Source: Clostridia bacterium
GTDB taxonomy: Bacteria > Bacillota > Clostridia > TANB77 > UBA1234
Assembly (NCBI GenBank): GCA_900753975.1
Contig: CAAEBC010000072.1
Span: forward strand, 1 to 14,722
Length of the DNA stretch: 14,722 nucleotides
Reading direction: 5' to 3'
Shown: piece by piece, positions 1-6,455 of the stretch
How positions within the stretch are numbered: the first letter of the stretch is position 1
How the letters are laid out: each line of letters begins with the position of its first letter
Translations under genes and position numbers: made by a program
Notes under the pieces: model-generated
Seen by the model: the letters and a program-made list of their open reading frames with translations, nothing else
Database searches by the model: none
What the model was told of the DNA's origin: nothing

Positions 1-145
1 AAAACGAGAAAAAGGGACGGAGGAAAATTCTCACTTTTGAGAAAAAGGGACGGACCTTACTAGTTACACTATTTATGTTTGGATAATAAGGTCCGTCCCT
101 TTTTCTCAAAAGTGAGAATTTTCCTCCGTCCCTTTTTCTCGTTTT
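1..145. repeat. Long fold-back (inverted) repeat, copy 1
   Basis: Bases 1-59 and 87-145 are exact reverse complements of each other, 59 bp per arm with a 27-base loop at 60-86. The arms consist of purine-rich blocks (GAGAAAAAGGGACGGAGG on one side) around a core, GGAAAATTCTCAC, that is shared with the copies near 2749 and 13673. The left arm starts at window base 1, so the element probably continues outside. It lies downstream of the minus-strand DUF378 gene. It encodes no plausible protein: the ORFs it creates are low-complexity Phe/Ser/Leu/Arg strings. Confidence 0.95.
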
Positions 146-221
146 CCTCCGTCTCCCTTTTTCTCGTTTTCTCGCCGTCTCCCTTTTCTCGTTTTCTCTC
201 CGTCCCCCTTTTTCTCGTTTT
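123..221. repeat. Tandem array of four 23-26 bp units beside the fold-back repeat
   Basis: Four successive units lie at 123-145, 146-170, 171-195 and 196-221. Each reads approximately C(C/T)CNCCGTC, a C-rich stretch, TTTTTCTC, then GTTTT, with small differences between units. The first unit is also the outer end of the right arm of the inverted repeat at 1-145. The other three have no partner inside the window. If the palindrome continues, their partners should lie just upstream of base 1. Confidence 0.85.
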
Positions 222-235
222 CATCTTTTTTTCAC

Positions 236-439
236 TTAATAATCTCTTTGTTTTTCTCTACCATAAAAAGCAATTGAGTAAACTCCAGCAATGCCAACAA
301 TAGCATATATTGTTCTTGTAAGCCAAGCAACACTGCCAAATAAAGTATCAACAAGATTAAAATTAAAAAATCCAATTAATCCCCAGTTAATAGCACCTAT
401 AATAACTAAAGTTAAAACAATAGCATCCAATGTTCTCAC
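236..439 (-). CDS. DUF378 (YuzA-like) small membrane protein
   Basis: This is a 67-residue protein with two hydrophobic segments (about residues 5-25 and 38-58) around a short loop. The first carries the signature IGAINWGLIGFF typical of DUF378. The family is small, membrane-embedded and of unknown function. I chose the GTG at 439 because GGGAGG lies 7 bases upstream and translation then begins VRTLDAIVL, as in homologues. The in-frame ATG at 496 would add 19 residues and has no ribosome binding site. The stop codon is about 15 bp from the end of the tandem repeat array, whose hairpin may act as its transcript end. Confidence 0.8.
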   Translation of the reverse strand: MRTLDAIVLTLVIIGAINWGLIGFFNFNLVDTLFGSVAWLTRTIYAIVGIAGVYSIAFYGREKQRDY

Positions 440-653
440 AGTAATTCCTCCCTTATATATAAAATTTTTCACTGTGCTTACTAATAATATGCTCATAAAT
501 TACACATATATTCATAAATTAAATTTTTTAATTGACTTTTATATATTTTATTCATATAATTCCACATGAACAGTACAACTTACTTTTTTTAGCAATCTTA
601 CATATACTATAGTACATTTGGAATTAAGATGAATTATTGCCAATTAATAATCA

Positions 654-682
654 TTTAATTTTATATTCGCATAAAGTATAAT
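654..682 (+). promoter_or_regulatory. Candidate mecA promoter
   Basis: A perfect TATAAT at 677-682 has a weak -35 (TTTAAT, 654-659) 17 bases upstream. An alternative -35, TTGCCA (637-642), would pair with the poorer -10s TTTATA or TATATT. The -10 lies inside the dyad at 667-700. Confidence 0.4.
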
Positions 683-700
683 TAAATTATACAAATGCGA
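667..700. promoter_or_regulatory. Dyad over the mecA -10 region (possible operator)
   Basis: TCGCAT (667-672) and GTATAATT (676-683) are mirrored by AATTATAC (685-692) and ATGCGA (695-700). The dyad is perfect except for a 3-versus-2 base spacer. It overlaps the TATAAT and ends 2 bases before the GGAGG of mecA. It could be a repressor operator or a 5' UTR hairpin; the sequence does not decide between them. Confidence 0.5.
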
Positions 701-713
701 AAGGAGGAGCTTT

Positions 714-1328
714 ATGAAAATAGAAAAACTAAATGAAAATAAAATTAAAGTTACCTTTAACATAGACGATTTAGCCGAAAAAAATATAGATTTATATTCT
801 TTTATGCATAACACACCAGAGACACAAGACTTATTTTGGGATATATTAAATGAAGCAGAAAAAGAATGTGGATTTAACGTAGATAACTCGATGATATATG
901 TAGAAGCAACTACATCAGGAGGTGGTAACTTTAGTTTAATAGTCACAAAAACTAATGAAAAACCATCTTTACTATCAAGCATAAATCCAACATACAACAA
1001 AAAAAGTTTTAAATTAAAAAGAAAAATCGCTAGTATCAATACAATTCAAAACATCTATCAATTCGATTCATTTGACGATGTTTGCGAATATGCTCAAACT
1101 ATTAATTTAAAAAGAAATAACAATAATATTTTATACTCACTTGCAAATAAATATTATTTAAAATTATTTGCAATTCCATCAAATAACATTCTGGAATATG
1201 CTGTAATCTGCAAATCACCAGAATTATTAGAAGCAAGAATTATGGAATACGGAAAAGTAATAATTGAAAAAAATGCTCTACAAACAATCTCAAAATATTT
1301 TTGCAAGAAAAATAAAGCATCTAAATAA
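714..1328 (+). CDS. mecA: MecA-family adaptor protein for ClpC
   Basis: The 204-residue protein is close to the family's usual length of about 210-220. MecA proteins bring substrates to the ClpCP protease and activate ClpC. The N-terminal part opens MKIEKLNENKIKVTF and has the conserved stretch around DLFWDILNEAEKECGF (about residues 38-54), then EATTSGGGNFSLIVTK. The C-terminal ClpC-binding domain occupies about residues 110-200 (FDSFDDVCEYA, YYLKLFAIP, LLEARIMEYGKVI). The linker is short and lysine-rich. The start is fixed by AGGAGG ending 6 bases before the ATG. The gene appears monocistronic: it has its own promoter region, and the next gene has a separate promoter. Family assignment is firm; the actual substrates cannot be read from sequence. 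Confidence 0.88.
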   Translation: MKIEKLNENKIKVTFNIDDLAEKNIDLYSFMHNTPETQDLFWDILNEAEKECGFNVDNSMIYVEATTSGGGNFSLIVTKTNEKPSLLSSINPTYNKKSFKLKRKIASINTIQNIYQFDSFDDVCEYAQTINLKRNNNNILYSLANKYYLKLFAIPSNNILEYAVICKSPELLEARIMEYGKVIIEKNALQTISKYFCKKNKASK

Positions 1329-1335
1329 AATTATT

Positions 1336-1377
1336 AAAAAATTAGAGCAACAAAATTCTAACTTTTTCTTATTTTTT
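1336..1377 (+). terminator. Weak terminator after mecA
   Basis: AAAAATTAGA (1336-1345) can pair with TCTAACTTTTT (1357-1367) apart from one mismatch, and further T runs follow to 1377. The stem is short and AT-rich, so this is a tentative call. Confidence 0.35.
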
Positions 1378-1388
1378 TCAAAAAAGTA

Positions 1389-1417
1389 TTGCAGTTTTTT
1401 TTCATAAATAATATAAT
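1389..1417 (+). promoter_or_regulatory. Sigma-A-type promoter of the starch-binding-like gene
   Basis: TTGCAG (1389-1394), a 17-base spacer and a perfect TATAAT (1412-1417) lie about 40 bases before the ATG at 1456. Confidence 0.75.
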
Positions 1418-1455
1418 TTGGATATAGCAAAAGATAAAATTAAGGAGTGAGTATA

Positions 1456-1923
1456 ATGTCAGTAGAAAATGCAGTTTATTTTGATACCGATAAACTAATC
1501 GAAGGAAGAACAGTTAAACTAACATATAAAGGAGTACTTGCTACACCTGAAACAAATGAAATATATGTACATTACGGTTTCGGATTATTATGGGATAATC
1601 TACAAGAAGCCAAATTAAATAAAGTAAGCGATGACTGCTATGAAGCAGAAATTACACTTATCTCTTCTGATAGTTTGAATTTCTGTTTTAGAGATGATAA
1701 AAATAATTGGGACAACAACGAGACTAAAAACTACACTTCTGAAATTTCAAAAGAAGATGTTACAGTTTCAAAAGTTGAAACAGCTTCACTTGAAGTTCCA
1801 AAACTAAAAAAATCATATTTAATCGCTAAAAAACTTAAAATTACTTTTTACAAAATTATAACTTATCTTCCAAGAATGTTTAATGGTTCTTGGAAAAAAA
1901 GAAAAGTCGAAACAGATAACTAA
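1456..1923 (+). CDS. Small CBM25/CBM53-type starch-binding-module-like protein
   Basis: This is a 155-residue protein without a signal peptide. About residues 5-95 resemble a family 25/53 carbohydrate-binding module: EGRTVKLTYKG, then IYVHYGFGLLWDN, then the closing LNFCFRDDKNNWDNNETKNY with its aromatic and Asn/Asp pattern. Such modules bind alpha-glucans such as starch or glycogen. Residues 115-155 form a different tail, rich in Lys with hydrophobic and aromatic residues (KLKITFYKIITYLPRMF), which may be amphipathic. No catalytic domain is attached, so a role in glycogen or starch handling is inference. I chose ATG 1456 over the in-frame GTG at 1447 because AAGGAG (1442-1447) sits 8 bases before it and overlaps the GTG. 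It is probably monocistronic, with its own promoter and terminator. Confidence 0.65.
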   Translation: MSVENAVYFDTDKLIEGRTVKLTYKGVLATPETNEIYVHYGFGLLWDNLQEAKLNKVSDDCYEAEITLISSDSLNFCFRDDKNNWDNNETKNYTSEISKEDVTVSKVETASLEVPKLKKSYLIAKKLKITFYKIITYLPRMFNGSWKKRKVETDN

Positions 1924-1925
1924 TT

Positions 1926-1958
1926 AAAAAGCTGGCTTATTCGCCAGCTTTTATTTTT
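1926..1958 (+). terminator. Rho-independent terminator
   Basis: AAAAGCTGGC and GCCAGCTTTT form a stem around a 6-base loop, followed by ATTTTT. It begins 3 bases after the stop codon of the preceding gene. Confidence 0.9.
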
Positions 1959-2012
1959 ACTACAGTAAAGTTGTATTAACCAAAAATAAAAACGAAAAAT
2001 CAGGAGGTATTT

Positions 2013-2732
2013 ATGAAAACAGTATTAGTAACAGGTGGCTCAAGAGGTATTGGAAAGGCTATTGTAAAAGAATTTGCAAAAAATAATTATAATGTAATTT
2101 TAAACTACAACAAATCTTATGAAACTGCAAAAGAAGTAGAAAACGAATATAAAAACGTAAAAATTTTTAGAGCAGATGTTTCAAATCCAAAGGATGTTCA
2201 ACAAATGATAGCTTTTGCAAATGAACAATTTGGAAAAATAGATATATTGGTAAATAATGCTGGGATCGGTTGCACTGGACTTCTGCAAGATTTATCTTAT
2301 GATGAATGGCAAAATGTATTTAATGTAAATGTAAATGGTGTTTTCAATCTAACAAAACAAATCCTTCCAGAAATGATAGCAAATCACTCTGGTAAGATAA
2401 TAAATATCTCATCAATCTGGGGAATGGTTGGAGCATCTTGTGAAGTAGCTTATTCAGCATCAAAAGCAGCTATAATCGGTTTTACAAAAGCACTAGCTAA
2501 AGAAGTAGGTCCATCTGGTATAACGGTAAATTCAGTTGCTCCTGGCATCGTAATGACAGATATGGTAAGTGCTTACTCTGTTGAAGAATTTGACAATATA
2601 AGAAACCAAATTCCACTTGGAGAAATCGGTATGCCAGAAGACATTGCAAATGCCGTATACTTTTTAGCATCCGACAAAGCTAACTACATTACAGGCCAAG
2701 TACTCTCTCCTAATGGTGGTTGGATAATATAA
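2013..2732 (+). CDS. ymfI: SDR-family reductase, YmfI (EF-P 5-aminopentanone reductase)-like / FabG family
   Basis: The 239-residue protein is a classical NAD(P)-dependent short-chain dehydrogenase of normal length. It has the cofactor loop TGGSRGIG (7-14), NNAG (81-84), the catalytic S134-Y147-K151 set, and PG at 177-178. Such folds are often named FabG (3-oxoacyl-ACP reductase). Here the segment SSIWGMVGASCEVAYSASKA and the C-terminus GQVLSPNGGW match my recollection of YmfI, which reduces the 5-aminopentanone modification on elongation factor P in Bacillus. I favour that role over fatty acid synthesis, also because no other fatty acid gene is nearby. The ribosome binding site AGGAGG ends 5 bases before the ATG. 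The 3' end abuts the second fold-back repeat. SDR family certain; exact substrate moderate. Confidence 0.75.
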   Translation: MKTVLVTGGSRGIGKAIVKEFAKNNYNVILNYNKSYETAKEVENEYKNVKIFRADVSNPKDVQQMIAFANEQFGKIDILVNNAGIGCTGLLQDLSYDEWQNVFNVNVNGVFNLTKQILPEMIANHSGKIINISSIWGMVGASCEVAYSASKAAIIGFTKALAKEVGPSGITVNSVAPGIVMTDMVSAYSVEEFDNIRNQIPLGEIGMPEDIANAVYFLASDKANYITGQVLSPNGGWII

Positions 2733-2748
2733 ATTTATTAGAGATTGG

Positions 2749-2834
2749 CGAGAAAAGGTGACGGAGGAAAACGAGAAAAAGTGAGAATTTTCCTCCGTCC
2801 CTTTTTCTCGTTTTCTCGCCGTCACCTTTTCTCG
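2749..2834. repeat. Fold-back repeat, copy 2
   Basis: The outer arms CGAGAAAAGGTGACGG (2749-2764) and CCGTCACCTTTTCTCG (2819-2834) are perfectly complementary over 16 bp. Inner arms GAAAACGAGAAAAAG (2767-2781) and 2801-2815 add 15 bp. The centre carries GTGAGAATTTTCCTCCG, the core also found in copies 1 and 3. It fills the gap between two convergent genes (stops at 2732 and 2844), where it could end transcription in both directions. Confidence 0.9.
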
Positions 2835-2843
2835 GTTTCAATT

Positions 2844-3494
2844 TTAATCAACATTTTCAACAGTAAGTTTTCTAAGCAGTGGAACATCTAAAGTACTTAA
2901 ATAGTAGTCTGTATCAAAAAGAGCTTTAAAAAGTTCCTTTCCTCTTTTAAATTTTACTTTCTCTTTACGTATTTCTTTTACTTTTCTAATCTTATTTCCA
3001 TATCCAAAAATAACTATAACTTGCATTATAATAACAATACCACCACTTATAAGTACAGGCAAAACATCACATTTATCAAAATAATACATATACCCTAAAA
3101 TAGTTGCAATCGCTAAAGCCCACATCTTGGCTTTACCACTAAAAATAGCAACAATTGTGGCATCATTTATAGTACCAATAAGATTCATCGTTGCAATAAG
3201 TATCTCACCTATTAGCATCACGTATAAAACAATAGATTTTTCAGCAATACAAAGTATCAAAATAATACTTAAAACCTTATCAGCAACCGTATCCATAATA
3301 CTCCCGAAAAGAGTTTGTGCTTTACAAGTTCTAGATATAAAACCATCTAATAAATCTGTAAAAAACAAAATCCCGACTATAATTAAGAAAGTAAGATATG
3401 ATACTTTATTAATTAAAAAGGGCATTGCAAATGTAAAAACGCATCTAAATATTGTAAGGGCATTTACAAAGATTTTCACTCCTACTTTTCCCAA
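2844..3494 (-). CDS. CDP-alcohol phosphatidyltransferase (PgsA-like)
   Basis: This is an integral membrane enzyme that transfers a phosphatidyl group from CDP-diacylglycerol to an alcohol; in bacteria the acceptor is usually glycerol-3-phosphate (PgsA). The signature D-x2-D-G-x2-A-R-x8-G-x3-D-x3-D is present as DLLDGFISR, then GSIMDTVAD, with Ser for the usual Ala. Several hydrophobic segments follow, ending in a basic tail of about 50 residues (KIRKVKEIRKEKVKFKRGK) that should be cytoplasmic. Start: the in-frame ATG at 3515 has no ribosome binding site before it; AGGAGG lies just inside that ORF (3505-3510), 10 bases ahead of a TTG at 3494. I therefore take the TTG, giving 216 residues; the longer form would have 223. 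Acceptor substrate is not certain, so no symbol is given. Confidence 0.75.
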   Translation of the reverse strand: MGKVGVKIFVNALTIFRCVFTFAMPFLINKVSYLTFLIIVGILFFTDLLDGFISRTCKAQTLFGSIMDTVADKVLSIILILCIAEKSIVLYVMLIGEILIATMNLIGTINDATIVAIFSGKAKMWALAIATILGYMYYFDKCDVLPVLISGGIVIIMQVIVIFGYGNKIRKVKEIRKEKVKFKRGKELFKALFDTDYYLSTLDVPLLRKLTVENVD

Positions 3495-3531
3495 TAAATT
3501 CAGTCCTCCTCGCATAAACTACATTAATCTT

Positions 3532-3560
3532 ATTATAAATATAATAGAAAATATTGTCAA
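3532..3560 (-). promoter_or_regulatory. Consensus promoter of the phosphatidyltransferase gene
   Basis: On the minus strand, TTGACA (3560-3555) is followed after exactly 17 bases by TATAAT (3537-3532). Both hexamers match the sigma-A consensus perfectly. It is back to back with the plus-strand promoter at 3567. Confidence 0.9.
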
Positions 3561-3566
3561 TCTTAC

Positions 3567-3595
3567 TTGAATTACTTTTTTCTATATAATATAAT
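3567..3595 (+). promoter_or_regulatory. Promoter of the P-loop kinase-like gene
   Basis: TTGAAT (3567-3572), a 17-base spacer and TATAAT (3590-3595). Its -35 lies only 6 bases from the -35 of the divergent promoter, so the two polymerases should interfere with each other. Confidence 0.8.
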
Positions 3596-3616
3596 TTTTT
3601 TGGAAGGGGGATTTTT

Positions 3617-4192
3617 ATGGCTAACTCGAAAATCATTATTGTCGAAGGTGCGCAAGGTGCTGGGAAAACAACCATTACTGACTTTATCAGAAATAACATT
3701 CCACACACCAACCTATACCGCCTAAACGGCACATCAGATAGTACTGCTTGTGGTAAAGCAAAAGCTCAGACAATGTACATAAATCTTTTAAATTATATGA
3801 AGACTTTGGAAAACGCAAGTATCAATCTATTATTTGATAGGACATTTTTCTCAGAAGAAGTTTACTGTAGACTAGGCTTCAAAGAATACTCTTTTACAGA
3901 TGTATACGAAAAACTTTTAGAAACTCTTAATCAAATGGATTTTGATATTTATTATATAACACTCTACTTGCATGATGAAAACGAATATGAGAAACGTCTG
4001 CAAAGAGCTAATAAGGCAGATAATACCAAATATTCTCATTTTAACAAAGATAACAGCATAAACCAACAACGCACATATCTTGAGCTAGCAGACGAAGTCG
4101 CAACTAAATGCCCAAGAATTCATGTAATCAAACTTGATAATATGGAAACTTTTGAAAAAACCGAAGAGTTTTTAAAGGAATTACTTTTATAA
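3617..4192 (+). CDS. P-loop nucleotide kinase-like protein (thymidylate/deoxynucleoside kinase-like)
   Basis: A 191-residue soluble protein. The Walker A motif is GAQGAGKTT (11-19) after a hydrophobic beta strand (KIIIVE). A DR pair follows a second strand (LLFDRTFF, D74-R75), as in deoxynucleoside kinases and thymidylate kinases. An Arg/Lys-rich segment, KRLQRANKAD (about 126-135), is a candidate LID. I infer phosphorylation of a nucleoside or nucleotide; the substrate cannot be told, and it might instead be an unassigned P-loop NTPase of phage type. The start is supported by GGAAGGGGG just upstream. It is monocistronic, with its own promoter and a strong terminator. Confidence 0.6.
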   Translation: MANSKIIIVEGAQGAGKTTITDFIRNNIPHTNLYRLNGTSDSTACGKAKAQTMYINLLNYMKTLENASINLLFDRTFFSEEVYCRLGFKEYSFTDVYEKLLETLNQMDFDIYYITLYLHDENEYEKRLQRANKADNTKYSHFNKDNSINQQRTYLELADEVATKCPRIHVIKLDNMETFEKTEEFLKELLL

Positions 4193-4203
4193 AAATTATG
4201 GGT

Positions 4204-4250
4204 AAAAAAAGAGCATAAGTTAGAAGAAATCAAACTTATGCTCTTTTTTA
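4204..4250 (+). terminator. Strong rho-independent terminator after the kinase-like gene
   Basis: AGAGCATAAGTT and AACTTATGCTCT form a perfect stem flanked by A7 on the left and T6 on the right, so it could work in both directions. It starts 11 bases after the stop codon. Confidence 0.9.
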
Positions 4251-4302
4251 TCCCATTCAAAAAATAAAGTAATCACTGTTTTACAAACATTTTGATGTGA
4301 TT

Positions 4303-4341
4303 ATAAAAAATGTGTAAGCTAAAAAATTTAAACTTACACAC
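4303..4341 (-). terminator. Terminator of the minus-strand two-gene operon
   Basis: Read on the minus strand, TGTGTAAG pairs with CTTACACA around a 14-base AT-rich loop and is followed by TTTTTTATAA. It lies about 60 bases past the stop of the coiled-coil gene. The remaining bases between 4251 and 4402 show nothing else. Confidence 0.65.
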
Positions 4342-4402
4342 TTTACCTTACACTCTCAACTATAATTGTAGACACTTTAACAATGAACTTCATCAGTTTA
4401 AT

Positions 4403-4801
4403 TTAACTCTCTTTTCCTAATTTTTGTCTCATTAAAATTATTTTATTCTTATAGCTATCTATACTTGTTTCAAGTTTTTTTATTTGGTTTTCATATAATA
4501 ATTCAAGTTTTCTTTTTTGTTCTGCGGTCAAATCTTTAGTTAATCTATACACGTTCTCCTCGTTTATTCCAATTCTTTCTAGCTCATTTTGAATTTTTAG
4601 CAATTTAGTAATATCCGTATCGCCACTTTCGTCATTAACTAAATCAAATACTGGTTTGCTTGTATTTTTATATTCAATATCACCTTGCGAAATATCACGT
4701 GTCTTATCCTTACTAAAAATCTTTCTAAAAAAGCTTGCAATCTTTGCAAACAAGCCTTTATTTTGAACAACTTGTAAATTTGTTTCTACTGAATTTGTCA
4801 T
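4403..4801 (-). CDS. Hypothetical charged coiled-coil protein
   Basis: A 132-residue protein that I do not recognise. It is hydrophilic and has no signal peptide. Residues 16-32 (GLFAKIASFFRKIFSKDK) could form a short amphipathic basic helix. Residues about 65-130 are strongly helical and charged, with leucine spacing that suggests a coiled coil (LLKIQNELERIGI, then EQKRKLELLYENQIKKLE). AGGAGG lies 5 bases before the ATG. It starts 15 bases after the stop of the upstream 475-residue gene, and both are read through to one terminator. They are therefore probably co-expressed, and it may be a membrane-proximal partner of that protein; that last point is only inference. Confidence 0.7.
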   Translation of the reverse strand: MTNSVETNLQVVQNKGLFAKIASFFRKIFSKDKTRDISQGDIEYKNTSKPVFDLVNDESGDTDITKLLKIQNELERIGINEENVYRLTKDLTAEQKRKLELLYENQIKKLETSIDSYKNKIILMRQKLGKES

Positions 4802-4816
4802 TTGTACCTCCTATTT

Positions 4817-6244
4817 TTAATCATCAAAAGATTTGTCTTGCTCAGGAAGCTGTTTTTCATAAGCTTTTGTTAACTTTACAGCCTGAACTTCTTTATCTTT
4901 CAACTCTACTTTCTTTTTCGCAGCTGAAACTATATTTTCAACAAACTTATTATCTCTATCTGAAGACATAACAGTTTTTAATTCTTCTAACATAGTTTCA
5001 GGAGTATGTCCTTCAATTTTAAAGTTAGGATTTTTAGGTCCACCCGCAACAATCAATTCTCCATTTGGATTAACAAAAACTCCAGATGTTTTTTCGTCTA
5101 TTCTATATTGCTCAACCAATTGTTTTCCATATTCCAAAATTTCTGCTGGCAACTTCATGCCAGGTTTGCAAGAAATAGCAAATGTTACACCATCAGGATT
5201 ACCATCTTTATCTAAATGTTGATTTGTAGAAGCATAATATGGTATTCCCATTTCGTATGCAACACCTGAACCTGCTACAATCTGTTCTGGCGATAACACA
5301 ACTTTCTCACCGTTAGGCAACTCTGCTGTATATTTGTTTATCTTTTCTACCGCAGCATCTATTACCTTTTGCTGTTTTTCATGTGCTTGCATTAGACCAT
5401 ATTTTTCTAACTGTTCATCCGTCAAAGTTTTATCCAACAATTCATTTTCAGCTAGTTTAAATGCTTGCTCACCAGACAAATATCTAACTAATGCCAAACC
5501 ACTTCTACTATCCAAAGCACTGACACGTGCAGGTCTAGTATCAGCCAATTCACATATTTGCTCTGGAACATAAATACCTATTTTACTTAAAGATTGGCAC
5601 GCAGATTTTACACCGTTTTTAGGGTCACCATCAATAACAATTGTATTTTTATCCTCATCAATTTTGTTTCCAATATGTCCTCCAGTATCAATATTTATAC
5701 AACCCTCTTTTACTTGACCTGCAGGAACTCTTTCAACATTCAAATTTTCACCTTGTTGCAATACTCCCATTTTCTTTAAGAATTTTTCAAGTGCATATAT
5801 TGAAGATTTATTATCCAAGTCATCTCCAAAATGAGTAACAACCGTTTTATCTTCTTTAATTTTTTCTAGTAAAGCTTCTTTTTCCTTAGGTAAAGTATGA
5901 AAATGTACTTCTCCATCACCGCCTATTGAAAAATTAGCAGCTTCATTACCATACAAAGAGCCACTAAATTCTCCGCGCTCATTAAACCCCATTTGTGACG
6001 TCAAAAAATAATCATCTGACTGCGCTTCCTCGTCATATCCTAAAACCGATGATGTAATAACCTCACGCTCACCATCAGAATTATTGATTTTAGATATTGT
6101 GACATGCTCCAATGGATTACCTGTATTATATGTAATTCCCTTCTCGATAAATTCTTTAATTCCTTCCTCTGGCATACTGCATAAGTATGGTATCTTATTC
6201 CAATTTTCTTTTACATATGCTAACAAATCTTCTCTAGTATTCAT
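4817..6244 (-). CDS. Hypothetical 475-residue protein with DHH-phosphoesterase-like motif order
   Basis: Cytosolic by appearance, with no signal peptide or membrane segment. I do not recognise the family with certainty. Four motifs resemble, in order, those of DHH-superfamily phosphoesterases: VVTHFGDDLDNKSS (135-148), INIDTGGH (183-190), IVIDGDPKNGVKSAC (202-216) and ELADTRP (232-238). The third corresponds to the DHH motif IDHHP.N....SA, with the two His replaced by Gly-Asp. A C-terminal VNPNGELIVAGG (391-402) sits where a DHHA1-type Gly-rich loop would be. If the relation is real, metal binding is altered or lost. The start is ATG 6244 (MNTREDLLAY), 6 bases after GGAGA; the longer ORF from 6280 lacks a ribosome binding site. 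It is first in an operon with the coiled-coil gene. Confidence 0.65.
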   Translation of the reverse strand: MNTREDLLAYVKENWNKIPYLCSMPEEGIKEFIEKGITYNTGNPLEHVTISKINNSDGEREVITSSVLGYDEEAQSDDYFLTSQMGFNERGEFSGSLYGNEAANFSIGGDGEVHFHTLPKEKEALLEKIKEDKTVVTHFGDDLDNKSSIYALEKFLKKMGVLQQGENLNVERVPAGQVKEGCINIDTGGHIGNKIDEDKNTIVIDGDPKNGVKSACQSLSKIGIYVPEQICELADTRPARVSALDSRSGLALVRYLSGEQAFKLAENELLDKTLTDEQLEKYGLMQAHEKQQKVIDAAVEKINKYTAELPNGEKVVLSPEQIVAGSGVAYEMGIPYYASTNQHLDKDGNPDGVTFAISCKPGMKLPAEILEYGKQLVEQYRIDEKTSGVFVNPNGELIVAGGPKNPNFKIEGHTPETMLEELKTVMSSDRDNKFVENIVSAAKKKVELKDKEVQAVKLTKAYEKQLPEQDKSFDD

Positions 6245-6347
6245 ATATACTCTCCTTTCTTTATTTTTTACAACACACAATTACTTAATTATAATTTTAT
6301 CATATTAAAAATAAAAATCAAATAATTAATTTCTTTGTATTTATTTA

Positions 6348-6403
6348 ATTTAAACAAGAGATACCGAATCGTTTGTGGTCTTGTTAAATAGACTATTCGT
6401 ATC
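6348..6403. promoter_or_regulatory. Two interleaved inverted repeats upstream of the Cro/C1-type gene
   Basis: ATTTAAACAAGA (6348-6359) pairs with TCTTGTTAAAT (6379-6389). GATACCGAAT (6360-6369) pairs with ATTCGTATC (6395-6403). Each pair has one bulged base, and the pairs are interleaved, so they cannot form as nested hairpins. CAAGAGAT is repeated directly at 6355 and 6424. A TATAAT at 6415-6420 follows without a good -35. Probably protein-binding sites; no firm function. Nothing else is evident between 6245 and 6455. Confidence 0.45.
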
Positions 6404-6455
6404 ATTTTTCTTGCTATAATTTTCAAGAGATGAAAGTTATAAAAGAGGTGATATA

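Noticed and set aside
123..221. Possible CRISPR array made of the 23-26 bp units
   Set aside because: The units follow each other directly with no unique spacers, and no cas gene is present.
79..303. Open reading frames of 60-120 codons across the fold-back repeats (also 13646-14021 plus and 13667-13849 minus)
   Set aside because: They translate the repeat units into low-complexity Phe/Ser/Leu or Arg/Lys strings, have no ribosome binding site, and exist on both strands because the DNA is palindromic.
644..1039. Minus-strand 131-codon ORF over mecA
   Set aside because: It is antisense to a well-supported MecA coding region and resembles no protein family I know.
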